Of a DNA stretch of 64,000 nucleotides, positions 41,271 through 53,505 are shown one piece after another. The translations under genes were made by a program, and so were the position numbers. Below the pieces are notes generated by a model. The model had not been told where the DNA came from, ran no database searches, and was given only the letters and a program-made list of their open reading frames with translations. This stretch comes from Streptomyces xinghaiensis S187. GTDB lineage: Bacteria > Actinomycetota > Actinomycetes > Streptomycetales > Streptomycetaceae. The DNA is taken from the NCBI RefSeq assembly GCF_000220705.2, contig NZ_CP023202.1:248001-312000 (forward strand), written 5' to 3'. Numbering within the stretch: the first letter of the stretch is position 1; each line of letters starts with the position of its first letter.

Positions 41271-42992
41271 TCAGTCCGTCTCCAGCGGCACGCGCCAGGT
41301 GATGGTCGTGCCGCCGCCCGGCGTACCGGTCAACTCGAAGGAACCGCCGAGCTGTTCGGCCCGCTCGGTGAGGTTGCGGAGTCCGCTGCGGCGGCCCTCC
41401 TCCGCGGGGATGCCCACCCCGTTGTCGGAGACCGACAGGACGAGTTCCGTGGAGGTCACCTTGACGGCGACGTCGGTGCGGGTGGCCTGGGCGTGCCGGG
41501 CGGCGTTGGACAGGGCCTCCCCGAGGACGGCGACCGCGTGGTCGGCCACCTGGCGGGGCACCTGGGTGTCGAGCAGGCCCTCCATGCGCAGGCTCGGCGG
41601 GAAGCCCATGGGCCCGGCGATCTCGCCGACCGCCTGCGCGATCCGGGCCCGCAGGTTGTGGCCCTCTCCCGGCTGGCGGGAGCGCAGGCCGAAGATCGTC
41701 GAACGGATGATCTTGATGGTCTCGTCCAGGTCGCCCACCGCCCGCACCACGCGCTCCGAGGCGCCTTCGTGCTCGATGAAACGGGCGGCGCTCTGCAGGG
41801 TCATCCCGGTGGCGAAGAGCCGCTGGATGGCGAGGTCGTGCAGGTCCCTCGCGATCCGGTCGCGGTCCTCCAGCAGCGCGATCTGCTCGGCGTCCTGCTG
41901 CCGCTCGGCGAGCTCCATCGCCACCGCGGCCTGTCCGGCGAAGCCCAGCAGCGGCTCCGTCTCCTGGTCGCTGAAGGCGAGCCGGTCCTTCTCCCGGACG
42001 AGGAGGAGCACGCCGCGGACGCCGGTGGCGGTGCCGATGGGCACGGCCACCGCCGGGCCGAGGCCGATGAACCGTTCCGGCCCGGCGGAGATCCTGGGGT
42101 CGCCGGCGGCGTCGGCGCTGGTGACGGGGATGGCTTCGCGGAAGGCGAGCCCGCACAGGCTGGACTCGATGGGCAGCACCAGACCGCGGTGGACGTCCGA
42201 CTCGCGGCCGATCGCCAGTTCCACGGAGAGATTGGCCCCGTCGCCGACCGGCAGGGCGACGACGGCCAGGACGGAGGAGGTTATCTCCCGGGCGCGCTCG
42301 GCGATCCTGCCGAGCACCTCGCCGCGGGGCCGGCCGGAGAGCAGTTCGTAGGTGACCTCGCCGCTCGCCCGCAGCCAGCGCTCGCGCTGCCGTGACTCCT
42401 CGTACAGCCGGGCGTTGTCGATGGCCACACCGGCCGCGACGGCGAGGGTGGACAGGACGGCCTCGTCCTCGTCGTCGAACTGCCCGCCGCCGCGCTTCTC
42501 GGTGAGGTACAGATTGCCGAAGACCTTGCCGCGGACCCGGATGGGGGTGCCGGCGAAGCTGTTCATCGGCGGGTGGTTGGCGGGGAAGCCGTAGGAGGCG
42601 GAGTGGTCGGAGAGCTTGGCCAGCCGCAGCGGTTCCGGGTTGCGGATGAGCTCGCCCAGGATGCCGTGGCCTGCGGGGTACGGGCCGATGGCGGCGATCT
42701 CCTCCTCGCTGAGGCCGACCGTGAGGAATTTCACCAGCCCCTTGCCGTCCTCGCTGATCACGCCGAGGGCCGCGTACTCGGCGTCGACCAGGGCCGCGGC
42801 CGCCTCGACGATGCGCTGGAGCACCCCCTCCAGATCGAGCTCCCGCCCGACCGAGAGCACGGCCTCCAGCAGGTGGTGGACCCGGTCCCGGGTGCCCCGG
42901 GCGGCGTCGATCCGGGCCTGCAGCTCCTCCAGCAGTTCGTCCAGCCGCAGCTGCGGCAGCCGCACCACACCGCTGTCCTCGGCGCTTCCCAC
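41271..42992 (-). CDS. GAF-domain sensor histidine kinase (DevS/OsdK-like)
   Basis: 573 residues, soluble: GAF1 about 52-195, GAF2 about 215-365, HisKA_3 dimerisation/phospho-acceptor helix IARDLHDLAIQ, HATPase to the end (SDNGVGIP, GGGTTITWRVPL). GAF1 keeps the NHPPMNSF motif with His140, where M. tuberculosis DosS has its heme-binding His. A single Cys makes an Fe-S cluster unlikely. It follows narI by 82 bp, so it may be the sensor for this nar region; its response regulator is not in the window. GTG at 42992 with GGAGG 10 bases upstream. Confidence 0.9.
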   Translation of the reverse strand: MGSAEDSGVVRLPQLRLDELLEELQARIDAARGTRDRVHHLLEAVLSVGRELDLEGVLQRIVEAAAALVDAEYAALGVISEDGKGLVKFLTVGLSEEEIAAIGPYPAGHGILGELIRNPEPLRLAKLSDHSASYGFPANHPPMNSFAGTPIRVRGKVFGNLYLTEKRGGGQFDDEDEAVLSTLAVAAGVAIDNARLYEESRQRERWLRASGEVTYELLSGRPRGEVLGRIAERAREITSSVLAVVALPVGDGANLSVELAIGRESDVHRGLVLPIESSLCGLAFREAIPVTSADAAGDPRISAGPERFIGLGPAVAVPIGTATGVRGVLLLVREKDRLAFSDQETEPLLGFAGQAAVAMELAERQQDAEQIALLEDRDRIARDLHDLAIQRLFATGMTLQSAARFIEHEGASERVVRAVGDLDETIKIIRSTIFGLRSRQPGEGHNLRARIAQAVGEIAGPMGFPPSLRMEGLLDTQVPRQVADHAVAVLGEALSNAARHAQATRTDVAVKVTSTELVLSVSDNGVGIPAEEGRRSGLRNLTERAEQLGGSFELTGTPGGGTTITWRVPLETD

Positions 42993-43074
42993 CCTGTGCT
43001 CACCTCCACATGGTCCCGGCGGGCCGAACGCCGGCCGGGGTCACGCCCCCCACGGTATCCGGACCAGCGGAGCT

Positions 43075-43866
43075 TCAGACACGCTCCCACCCGCGCCGGG
43101 GCCGGCGGGAGCCCATCTGGACGTCGCGGCTGCGGTAGACGATGTACGGACGGGTGAGGTAACCGAGCGGCGCGGTGAGCATGTGCACGAGCCGGGTGAA
43201 GGGCCAGGCGGCGAAGAGGGCCAGCGCGCTGAGGGCGTGCAGCTGGAAGAGCACGGGTGCGCCGGCCATCAGGGCGGGGTCGGGCTGGAAGAAGAAGATG
43301 CCGCGGAACCAGGGCGAGATGGTGGTGCGGTAGTCGTAGCCGCCGCCGACGACGTTCGCGGCCACGGTGGCGACGAGCCCCAGGACGATGGCGAGCACCA
43401 GCAGCAGGTACATGAACTTGTCGTTGCGCGTGGTGGCCAGGAAGACGGGGCCGACGGTGCGCCGCCGGTAGACGAGGATGGCGATGCCGGCGAGGGTGCT
43501 GATCCCGGCGATGGTGCCCAGCACCACGGCCGTGACGTGATAGGTGTGCTCGCTGATCCCGGCGGCCTCGGTCCAGCTCTTGGGGATCACCAGCCCGCCG
43601 ATGTGGCCGATGAGCACCACCAGGATGCCGAAGTGGAAGAGCGGGCTGCCGATCCGCAGCAGCCGGCTCTCGTGGAGCTGGGAGGAGCGGGTGGTCCAGC
43701 CGAACTTGTCGTAGCGGTAGCGCCAGACGTGCCCGGCGACGAACATCGTCAGGGCGATGTACGGCAGCACCACCCAGAGGAAGATCTCCAGGGCGCCGGA
43801 CTCCCCCACGGCGGTCTCGGCGGCCAGGGCGCGCAGGGGCCCGGGGGTCGTGGCGGGGGGCATCAT
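43075..43866 (-). CDS. narI: Nitrate reductase gamma subunit
   Basis: 263 residues, five transmembrane helices and di-heme cytochrome b: GHVWRYRYDKFGW, FHFGILVVLIGHIGG, and HALSALALFAAWPFTRLVHM hold the axial histidines. It oxidises menaquinol and feeds electrons through NarH to NarG. ATG overlaps narJ's stop (ATGA). Last gene of narGHJI. Confidence 0.95.
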   Translation of the reverse strand: MMPPATTPGPLRALAAETAVGESGALEIFLWVVLPYIALTMFVAGHVWRYRYDKFGWTTRSSQLHESRLLRIGSPLFHFGILVVLIGHIGGLVIPKSWTEAAGISEHTYHVTAVVLGTIAGISTLAGIAILVYRRRTVGPVFLATTRNDKFMYLLLVLAIVLGLVATVAANVVGGGYDYRTTISPWFRGIFFFQPDPALMAGAPVLFQLHALSALALFAAWPFTRLVHMLTAPLGYLTRPYIVYRSRDVQMGSRRPRRGWERV

Positions 43867-44500
43867 CGGCGGCCTCCGACGGGGTCGGGCATGAACTGCG
43901 GGGGTGTGAAGGGGGCCAGGCCGACCTCTTCCTCGGGCGGGCCCTCGGCGGCGAGCCGGGCGACGGCCTCCCGCTCGTCCCCGCGGAGCGCGGGCAGGGT
44001 GGCCGAGACGGAGTCCAGGACGTGCGCCCAGGGCGCCTCGCTGTCGCGCAGGGCGAGGCGCAGCAGTTCCAGCCCGGCGCGGTGGTCGAGAAGCAGCTTC
44101 CGGCCGGCCTCCGGGTGCTGGGCGGCGAATTCCAGGACGACGGCGAGGTGGTCGGGGAGTTCGTCGTCGGTGAGGCGCAGGCCGGCCCGGGCGTAGGTCT
44201 GCTTCAGCCGGAGGAGGGCGACGCCGCGCTTCCGGGTGTCGCCGTGGGCGTAGTACGTGAGGAAGGGGCAGCAGCGCTTGCGGTGGTCGAAGACGGATAC
44301 GTAGTCGGCGGCCAGCGCGGTGAGCGGGGTGGCGCCGGCGTGGTCGAGGAAGCGGAGGAGCGGGGCGGCGGCCGCCTTCGGCAGGGCCCCGGCGGCCCGC
44401 CGGGCGAGCCGGGTGTGCTCCGGGAAGCCGTCCTCCGGGTAGGCCAGCAGCAGGGACTGCACCTGCCAGGCCACCGGGATCCAGGGGGTGACGGAACCGT

Positions 44501-44504
<4 letters not shown>
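43863..44504 (-). CDS. narJ: Nitrate reductase assembly chaperone
   Basis: 213 residues, TorD/NarJ all-helical chaperone (YVSVFDHRKRCCPFLTYYAHG near 67-87 and RKRGVALLRLKQTYARAG, about 91-108). It inserts the Mo-bisMGD cofactor into NarG before membrane docking. GTG overlaps narH's stop (GTGA) and it overlaps narI's start by 4 bp, so narHJI are translationally coupled. Confidence 0.93.
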
Positions 44505-46275
<1,771 letters not shown>

Positions 46276-46276
<1 letters not shown>

Positions 46277-49200
46277 CAGTACTGCACCTCCTGGCCGCGG
46301 CGGCGGATGACGGTGACCTCGTCGCGCTGGTTGCCGGTGGGGCCCAGATAGTTGAAGGCATAGCTCAACTGGGCGTAGCCGCCGATGAGATGGGTGGGTT
46401 TGACCAGCAGCCGGGTGAGCGAGTTGTGGATGCCGCCGCGCCGCCCGGTGGTCTCGGTGCGGGGCACGTCGATGAGCCGGTCCTGTGCGTGGTGCATGTA
46501 GACGGTGCCCTCCGGCATCCGGTGGGAGACGATGGCGCGGGCGGTGACGACGCCGTTGCGGTTGACCGCCTCGATCCAGTCGTTGTCGTGGATGCCGAGC
46601 TTGGCCGCGTCCTCCTGGGCCATCCAGATGTTCTGCCCGCCCCGGGAGAGGGAGAGCATGAAGAGGTTGTCCTGGTACTCGGAGTGGATCGACCACTTGT
46701 TGTGCGGGGTGAGGTAGCGAAGCGTCAGGCCGGCCTCGCTCTGCTCGCCGAGCCGGGGCTCGTCGAACAGGGCGTGCATGTTGAGCGGGGGCCGGTAGAC
46801 GGGCATCCACTCGCCGAGTTCGGCGATCCAGTCGTGGTCGAGGAAGAAGTGCTGGCGGCCGGTGAGGGTGTGCCAGGGCTTCAGCCGTTCGACGTTGATG
46901 GTGAAGGGCGAGTAGCGGCGGCCGCCGGACTCGGAGCCGGACCACTCCGGGGAGGTGATGACGGGCACGGGCGCGGCCTGGGTGTCGGCGAAGGTGACCT
47001 GCTTGCCCTCGTGTTCGCCGGCCAGGTCGGCGAGCTGGGTGCCGGTGCGGGTCTCGACCTGGCGGAAGCCCTGGGTGGCGAGATGGCCGTTGGTGGTGCC
47101 GGAGAGGGCGAGGATCGCCTCGCACGCCTGGACGTCGCGGGCGATGACGGGGCGGCCGTCGGCGGGGCCGCCGCGGACCGTGCCGTTCTTCTTCCGCAGG
47201 TACTCCAGTTCCCGTTCGTAGTGGAAGGTGACGCCCTTCGTGGTGGCGCCCAGGGTGTCCAGGAGGGGGCCGAGGGCGGTCATCTTGTCGGCGACGGCCG
47301 TGTAGTCGCGTTCGACGGTGATGAGCTTGGGCATGGTGCGGCCGGGGACGGGCTCGCACTCCCCCGCCTTCCAGTCGCGGACCCGGCCGTGCGGGTTGGC
47401 CATCTCGTCCGGGGTGTCGTGCAGCAGGGGGGCCGCGACCACGTCCTTGACGGTGCCGAGGTGGCCGGCGGCGAGGGTGCTGAAGGACTTGGCGATGCTG
47501 TTGAACGCGTCCCAGTCCGTCCGGGTCTGCCACGGCGGCGGGATCGCCGGGTTGAAGGAGTTCACGAACGGGTGCATGTCCGTGGTGTTGAGGTCGTGCT
47601 TCTCGTACCAGGTCGCGGCGGGCAGCACCACGTCGGAGTAGAGGGTGGTGCTGGTCATCCGGAAGTCGAGGGTGAGCAGCAGGTCGAGCTTGCCGGTGGG
47701 AGCCTCCTCGTGCCAGGTGACGTCGCGGGGGCGGGCGCCGGGCGGGGCCTCGGTGGCGCGGACGGATGAGTCGGCGCCGAGGAGGTGCTTGAGGAAGTAC
47801 TCGTTGCCCTTGGCGGAGGAGCCGAGGAGGTTGGCCCGCCAGATGGTGAGGACGCGCGGGAAGTTCTCGGGCGCGTCCGGGTCCTCGCCGGCGAAGCGGA
47901 GGTTGCCGGACTTCAGTTCGCCGACGATGTGCTCGGCGGGTTCGCGGCCGGCGGCGGCCGCCTCCTCGGCGAGGGTGATCGGGTTGCGGTTGAAGGTGGG
48001 GTAGGACGGCATCCACCCCATCCGGGCGGACTGCGCGATGACGTCGGCCGTGGACTTGCCGGTGAAGCTGCCGCCGGCCGTGGTGGCGGAGAGGGCGTCG
48101 GCGCCGAAGGGGTCGTAGCGGAACTGGTCGGAGTGGAGGTACCAGTACGCGGTCTGGATCATCTGCCGGGCGGGCCGGTTCCAGTCGGAGGCCGTGGCCA
48201 GGGCGGAGTAGCCGGTGATGGGCCGGACCTTCTCCTGGCCGACGTAGTGCGCCCAGCCGCCGCCGTTGACGCCCTGGCAGCCGGTGAGGGTGGTCAAGGT
48301 GAGGAAGGCGCGGTAGATGGTGTCGGAGTGGAACCAGTGGTTGGTGCCCGCGCCCATGACGATCATCGAACGGCCGCGGGACTCCTCGGCGTTGGCCGCG
48401 AACTCCCGGGCGATGCGGGCCGCCTGCTCCCCCGGCACTCCGGTGATCCTCTCCTGCCAGGCCGGGGTGTACGGCTGTTCGGTGTCCGCGTAGCCGGTGG
48501 GCCACTCGCCGGGCAGGCCCGGGCGGCTCACGCCGTACTGGGCCAGCAGCAGGTCGTAGACCGTCGTCACCAGGCGGCCGCCGATCCGGCGGACGGGGAC
48601 GCCGCGGCGCAGCCGGCCCGCCGAGCCGTCGGGGGTGTCGAAGCGGACGAGGTCGACCTCCACCGGCGCTTCGCCGCCGCCGTCGGCGCTCAGCAGCGGA
48701 TCGGTGTCGCCGAGGTCGAGGTTCCAGCGGCCGGCGCCCGACTCGCCGAAGCGGTGGCCCAGGGAGCCGCCGGGCACCACGGGGCGGCCGGTGGCGGCGT
48801 CGAGGAGGACGGTCTTGAAGTCGGCGTTCTCGGTCGCGGCCTCCTCACCGTCCAGATCGGCCGCGGTGAGGAACTTGCCGGGCTTGTAGGCGGATCCCCC
48901 GGTGCCGCCGGCGCCGGTGCCCTCTCCGGTCTCCTCCAGGGCGACCAGGTAGGGCAGGTCGGTGTAGCGCTTGACGTAGTCGGTGAAGTAGGGGGTGGAG
49001 CGGTCGGTGAAGAACTCCTTGAGGACCACGTGGCCCATGGCCATGGCCAGCGCACCGTCGGTGCCGGGGCGGGCGGGCACCCACTCGTCGGCGAACTTGA
49101 CGTTGTCGGCGTAGTCGGGCGCGACGGCGACGACCTTCTGGCCGCGGTAGCGCGCCTCCGCCATCCAGTGCGCGTCGGGGGTGCGGGTCACCGGGAGGTT

Positions 49201-50028
49201 GGAGCCCCACATGACGAGGTAGCCGGCGTCCCACCAGTCGCCCGACTCGGGCACGTCGGTCTGGTCGCCGAAGACCTGCGGGGAGGCGACGGGCAGGTCG
49301 GCGTACCAGTCGTAGAACGACAGCATGACGCCGCCGACGAGGGAGTAGAAACGGGCGCCGGCGGCGTGGGAGACCATCGACATCGCGGGGATCGGCGAGA
49401 AGCCGGCGAGCCGGTCGGGTCCGTACTCCTTGATGGTGTGCACATGGGCGGCGGCGATCAGCTCGGCCGCCTCGGCCCAGCTCGCCCGGACCAGGCCGCC
49501 CTTGCCGCGTACGGACTTGTAGCGGCGGGCGCGCTCCGGGTCGGAGACGATGTCGGCCCAGGCGAGCACGGGGTCGCCGAGGCGCTGCTTGGCCTCCCGG
49601 TACATCTCCAGCAGCAGGCCGCGGATGTACGGGTAGCGCACGCGGGTGGGCGAGTACGTGTACCAGGAGAAGGCGGCGCCGCGCGGGCAGCCGCGGGGTT
49701 CGTACTCCGGGGAGTCGGGGCCCACCGAAGGGTAGTCGGTCTGCTGCGACTCCCAGGTGATGATGCCGTCCTTGACGTACACCTTCCAGGAGCAGGAGCC
49801 GGTGCAGTTGACCCCGTGGGTCGAGCGGACCACCTTGTCGTGGCTCCAGCGGTCGCGGTAGAAGTCGTCCGCCTGCCGGCCGCCGATCCGGTGGAGCGTG
49901 CGCTTGTCGTTCGAGACCTCGGCGCGGGTGAAGAATCTGCGGGTTCCGACCAGGGCGTCGGCCAGTTCACCGTCCAGGCCCGGTGCCGCGCCTTCCCGGT
50001 TCCGTCCCTTGCTCCTCGTCCTCGCCAT
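46276..50028 (-). CDS. narG: Nitrate reductase alpha subunit
   Basis: 1250 residues, the size of E. coli NarG. FS0 ligands H-x3-C-x3-C at HGVNCTGSCSW (71-81), with C-GCPRG following; Mo site segment GDQTDVPESGDWW carries the Asp expected to ligate molybdenum; cofactor-binding motifs throughout (GAGTNHWFHSD, SEYQDNLFMLSLSRGG). Reduces nitrate to nitrite on the cytoplasmic side. Very similar to the second narG in this window. RBS AAAAGGA. No obvious GGGAC box in its 185-bp upstream gap. Confidence 0.97.
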
Positions 50029-50213
50029 GGCGTCCTTTTCCCGGGCACGTGTACCCGTGTGTCGTACGGCGGTTTGGAACTGCGAGCTCCGCCGCCACCC
50101 AACGACACATCACGCCATGACGCAAGATCCCCGGCCGCGTGTCCACCAACCTCCCGAGGACATCGGCGCTGGTGAACACGGAGGGGAACGGGCCGCTGCC
50201 CGGGGGTGTACGG
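50029..50213. promoter_or_regulatory. narG upstream gap
   Basis: 185 bp. It contains CGGGCACGTGTACCCG (about 50039-50056), an imperfect dyad; nothing firmer. narG may be read from its own promoter or through from the hemerythrin gene. Confidence 0.3.
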
Positions 50214-50717
50214 TCAGGCGGCCGGGAGCCGGGTGCCCACCCGGCCGCGCACCGCCTCGACCGCCTCCCACTCCTCGGTCCCCAGCATGGCCAGGGCCGC
50301 GGGGAAGACGCCGTCCTGTTCCTTGAGGATGTGGTCGCGCAGGACGGCCAGGGCCTCCTCCAGGCGCCGCGGCCAGGACGGGTCGGCGGGGACCGGGGCG
50401 CCGGGGCCGTCCGGGCCCTCCCCGGCGTCCGGGTCGCCGGCCTCGGCGAGGACGGCCTCGATGCGGCGGTGCTCGTCCTCCAGCGCGGCGATCTGCTCCG
50501 GGAAGTCCGCGGTGAGCGCGGGGAACAGGCCGTGCTCCTCGACCTCGGTGTGCGGGCCGAGGACACCGGCGATGCGCCGGGCGGTGGCGGCCATGCGGGG
50601 CAGGTCGCCGTCGCGGCGGGCCTCCCGCACTTCGGCGATCATGGTGACGACGAGGTCGTGCTCGCGGGTCAGCTCGTCGATGGACGTCAGCGACTGGCAG
50701 CCGCAGTACTCGCACAT
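50214..50717 (-). CDS. Hemerythrin HHE protein
   Basis: 167 residues, four-helix HHE cation-binding domain: His20, His56, Glu60/His62, His83, His129 and Glu133 (H-x-H/E pattern HTEVEEHGLFP, EDEHRRIE, LRDHILKEQDGVFP) form a di-iron site that can bind O2 or NO. The N-terminus CEYCGC may bind another metal. Between narK and narG on the same strand, suggesting protection from or sensing of NO/O2 during nitrate respiration. GGAGCC region precedes the ATG. Confidence 0.9.
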   Translation of the reverse strand: MCEYCGCQSLTSIDELTREHDLVVTMIAEVREARRDGDLPRMAATARRIAGVLGPHTEVEEHGLFPALTADFPEQIAALEDEHRRIEAVLAEAGDPDAGEGPDGPGAPVPADPSWPRRLEEALAVLRDHILKEQDGVFPAALAMLGTEEWEAVEAVRGRVGTRLPAA

Positions 50718-50800
50718 GGGGTCGGCTCCTTCGGTGTGCCGGTGTGCCGGTGTGCCGTGGGGGCGGGGGTACCGGGGGCGGTGGGTTTCCGTGCCGGCGG

Positions 50801-52078
50801 TCAGGCGCCGTGGCCGGCGATCTCGGCCCGGACCTTGGTGACGGTGTAGAGCAGAGCCGCCGCGGACACCACTGCGAGCAACACCAGACCGATGGCATAA
50901 CTTCCCGTGGCCCCGTAGACGGCGCCCATCACGAGCGGCGGTACGAAGCCGCCCAGGCCGCCGGCCGCGCCGACCACGCCGGTGACCGATCCGACCCGCT
51001 CGGGCGGGGTGATCAGGGCCACCAGGGCGAACACCGCGCCGCTGCCGATGCCCAGGGCCGCGGCCATCGCCAGGAAGGCGATGGTGCCGACCGGCATCAG
51101 CTCGGGGGTGAAGGACTGGACGACGGCCCCCGTGATCACCACACCCAGGGCGCCGGCCAGCACGCGCACCGGGCCGAAGCGGTCCGAGAACCAGCCGCCC
51201 AGGGGCCGCATGAGCACGGCCAGCAGCACGAATCCGGCCATCCGGTTGGCGGCGTCGGCGGGCTCCAGACCGTAGGCGGTCCTGAGGTAGACCGGCAGAT
51301 AGACCGAGAAGGCGACGTAGCCGCCGAAGGCCAGCGCGTACAGACCGGACGCCTGCCAGGTCGCGACCAGCCGCGCGGTGACCGCCAGCCGGCTCAGCAT
51401 GGAGCCGCCGGACACCGTACGGCCCGGGACGTCCCGCAGCAGGAGGATGGCGACGAGCGCGTAGACGGCCAGGACGACGGCCGTGATGACGAAGGGCGCC
51501 GCGGTCCCGTACTCCTTGACCAGGTTGACCGTGGTCAGCGCGCTGATCGCGGTGCCGCCCATGCCGGCGCCGAAGACGCCGACGGCCAGACCGCGGCGCT
51601 CGGGCGGAAACCAGGAATTGACGAAGGGGACGCCGACGGCGAAGGCCGTTCCGCCGATGCCGAGGAAGAAGCCGCCGATCAGCAGGCCGGCGAAGGTGGT
51701 GTGCCCGACCAGTCCCAGGTAGAGGACGGGGACGATGGTCGCGGCGGAGACCAGGGGGAACATGATCCGGCCGCCGTAGCGGTCGGTGAGGGCGCCCACC
51801 GGGATGCGGCCGACCGAGCCGACGATCACAGGTACCGCGACGAGCAGCGACTGCTCGAACGAGGAGAGATCCAGGATCTCCTGGAAGCGCGGCCCCAGCG
51901 GGCTGAGCAGGGCCCAGGCCCAGAAGTTGAGGGCGAATCCGAGGGTGGCCAGGGTCAGCATCAGCCCGCGCGGCCCGGGTGAGGCTCCGGTGCCGGACGG
52001 CGGGGGTGCTGCGGTGGCCGCTCGCGAGGTGTCGTCCATAGGGGTGTCCGCATCCCTCGTGTGGCTGTCAGTGGTCAT
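50801..52078 (-). CDS. narK: NarK-family nitrate/nitrite transporter (MFS)
   Basis: 425 residues, 12 transmembrane helices. NarK-type signatures GFFLGIGGTAFAVGVPFVN and GVVGAAGGLGGFVPPLVMG (nitrate-signature-like glycines), with GRIPVGALTDRYGGR between helices 2 and 3. Imports nitrate and/or exports nitrite. Its position upstream of the hemerythrin and narG implies a narK-hemerythrin-narGHJI transcription unit, or at least a regulon. Start at ATG 52078. Confidence 0.93.
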   Translation of the reverse strand: MTTDSHTRDADTPMDDTSRAATAAPPPSGTGASPGPRGLMLTLATLGFALNFWAWALLSPLGPRFQEILDLSSFEQSLLVAVPVIVGSVGRIPVGALTDRYGGRIMFPLVSAATIVPVLYLGLVGHTTFAGLLIGGFFLGIGGTAFAVGVPFVNSWFPPERRGLAVGVFGAGMGGTAISALTTVNLVKEYGTAAPFVITAVVLAVYALVAILLLRDVPGRTVSGGSMLSRLAVTARLVATWQASGLYALAFGGYVAFSVYLPVYLRTAYGLEPADAANRMAGFVLLAVLMRPLGGWFSDRFGPVRVLAGALGVVITGAVVQSFTPELMPVGTIAFLAMAAALGIGSGAVFALVALITPPERVGSVTGVVGAAGGLGGFVPPLVMGAVYGATGSYAIGLVLLAVVSAAALLYTVTKVRAEIAGHGA

Positions 52079-52214
52079 CGTGTCCCCGGCTGTGGTTCGA
52101 AAGGAAGAAGGGCGGGAGAGCTCCGGGGCCGTGGTGGGTGCCGTATGGGTGCCCTCCGGCCGCGGGTGTCATCCCCGTGCGGTCCAGGATCTTCACTCAT
52201 CCGAAGACCGGTAA

Positions 52215-52229
52215 GGGACCATTGGGACC
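52215..52229 (-). promoter_or_regulatory. Candidate OsdR/DevR-type repeat upstream of narK
   Basis: GGGACCATTGGGACC (plus strand): two GGGACC units with a 9-bp period, 137-151 bp before the narK start. It shares GGGACCAT with the box at 60033-60047. DevR sites are GGGAC-N4-GTCCC; this is a variant, so confidence is moderate. Confidence 0.4.
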
Positions 52230-52553
52230 GTCGCGAGGGGCCGTGTGGTCTCCGGTTTCCCCGGTGACGTGGGGTCCTGTGGGAGATCGGGCGGCCCGGG
52301 GGCGCCTCGCGGGAGGGCGGGTGTCGGCAGGATCACACCGGGCGGGCCGGGGAGCGGGGCGGGACCGGACACCGGGCCGCGCGGGTGTCCGCGGCCGTGA
52401 ACGACGCGGAGGACGGCGCCGGTTACGCGTGCGCGCGGGGAACGCCGGGAGGTAAGGGGGCGCCGGGGACGCGAGGGCCCGGGGAGGGCGCGGGGTGTAG
52501 TGACGGTGCGTCGCGGAGGCAGGAACGGTGCCGGGGGCGTGCTCCCGCATGCG

Positions 52554-52578
52554 AACGGGCCGCCGAGGGCGGCCCGTT
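52554..52578 (-). terminator. Hairpin after the hemerythrin-DUF2249 gene
   Basis: 11-bp perfect stem (52554-52564 with 52568-52578), 3-nt loop, 72 bp beyond the stop; no U tract. Confidence 0.55.
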
Positions 52579-52650
52579 GTACGGGGCCGGCCGAGCCGGG
52601 GCCGCCGGGGCATCGGGCGGCGGCCCCGGCGGCTTCGCCGGCCGGGCGTG

Positions 52651-53436
52651 TCAGCCGTGGCTGAGGCGGAGGCGCCAGGCCTCCGGTCCGCGCTCCAGGT
52701 ACTCCACCGAGAAGACACCCGGGTTGCGGTCCTCGATCTGGGCCAGCAGCGGCTTGGGGTCGTGCGGGGCGACCAGCACCATCGCCCGGCCGGCCGGGAC
52801 GGCCCCGAGCGCGCCGAACACGGTGGCGTGACGGATCGCGTGCGGGACCTCGCGGACGTCGAGCTCGGGGTCGGCCTCCTCCTCGGTCTCGCCGCAGGTG
52901 CAGTGGCCGCCGCAGCCGCCACCCGCCTCCTCGCCGTCCTCGCCGTGTTCGTGGCCCCCGAGCAGCTCGTGCATCCCCGCGAGCAGCTCCGCCAGCGAGA
53001 CCTCGGTGGATCCCGCGATCAGCGGAAGGACCAGGTTGTTCTCCTTCTCCAGGTGCTCCTCGAAGAGCACTTGGAGGGCCCGGCCCTCGGCGGCCGCGTG
53101 GACCGCGGTGGGCGCGGAGCGGACGGCGGCGACGAGCCCGGCGAGCCGGCGGTGCTCCGCGAGCATGCCGTCGACGAGCAGCCGGGCCTCCTTGGTGCCG
53201 TGGGCGGCCGGGTAGAGGGCCTCCTCCTCCGCGGCGGCGTGCGGGAGGAGCTCGCGTTCGCAGAAGGCGGCCAGGCTCGCCCGGGCGGCCTCCGCGCCGG
53301 CCGGGTTGCGGGCGGCGGTGTCGAGGAGGACGGAGACCCGTCCGGCCAGCTCACCGGCCAGGTGGGTGTGGTGTGCCTCGACGGCCTCCACGGCGGCGGC
53401 GTCCTCGGGGTCCGAGGCGAGGGTGACGGTGTTCAT
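52651..53436 (-). CDS. Hemerythrin plus DUF2249 protein
   Basis: 261 residues. 1-155: hemerythrin-type bundle (HHTHLAGEL at 22-30, LLPHAAAEEEALYPAAH, MLAEHRRLAG, LFEEHLEKENNLVLP) able to hold a di-iron site. A Cys-rich linker CGGHCTC near 175-182. 190-261: DUF2249 (ELDVREVPHAIRHATVF, then AMVLVAPHDPKPLLAQIE), which often accompanies NO/anaerobic genes. Divergent from a redox-sensing regulator 68 bp away and therefore its likely target. GGAGGAAGCGCC supports the ATG. Confidence 0.88.
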   Translation of the reverse strand: MNTVTLASDPEDAAAVEAVEAHHTHLAGELAGRVSVLLDTAARNPAGAEAARASLAAFCERELLPHAAAEEEALYPAAHGTKEARLLVDGMLAEHRRLAGLVAAVRSAPTAVHAAAEGRALQVLFEEHLEKENNLVLPLIAGSTEVSLAELLAGMHELLGGHEHGEDGEEAGGGCGGHCTCGETEEEADPELDVREVPHAIRHATVFGALGAVPAGRAMVLVAPHDPKPLLAQIEDRNPGVFSVEYLERGPEAWRLRLSHG

Positions 53437-53492
53437 GGCGCTTCCTCCAGCGTTGACGGCCGGCCGGTTCCGGCCGGGTCCGGTGCCTGCAA

Positions 53493-53505
53493 TATACTCC
53501 GGACA
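53493..53505 (+). promoter_or_regulatory. Leaderless promoter of the Fe-S-type regulator
   Basis: TATACT (53493-53498), a rare AT-rich -10 in this GC context, ends six bases before the ATG at 53505. CGGACATGTCCG (53500-53511) is a palindrome over the start and may serve as an operator. Confidence 0.5.

Larger units (their letters stand above)
52079..52650. other. narK upstream region
   Basis: 572 bp. The first 135 bp before narK include a candidate DevR/OsdR box at 52215-52229 (listed). A hairpin follows the hemerythrin-DUF2249 gene (listed). The remainder is GC-rich with no gene seen. Confidence 0.4.

Noticed and set aside
43010..43017. GGGACCAT upstream of the sensor kinase as a DevR box
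   Set aside because: Only one half-site; the following bases read GTGGAGG and are part of the ribosome-binding region.
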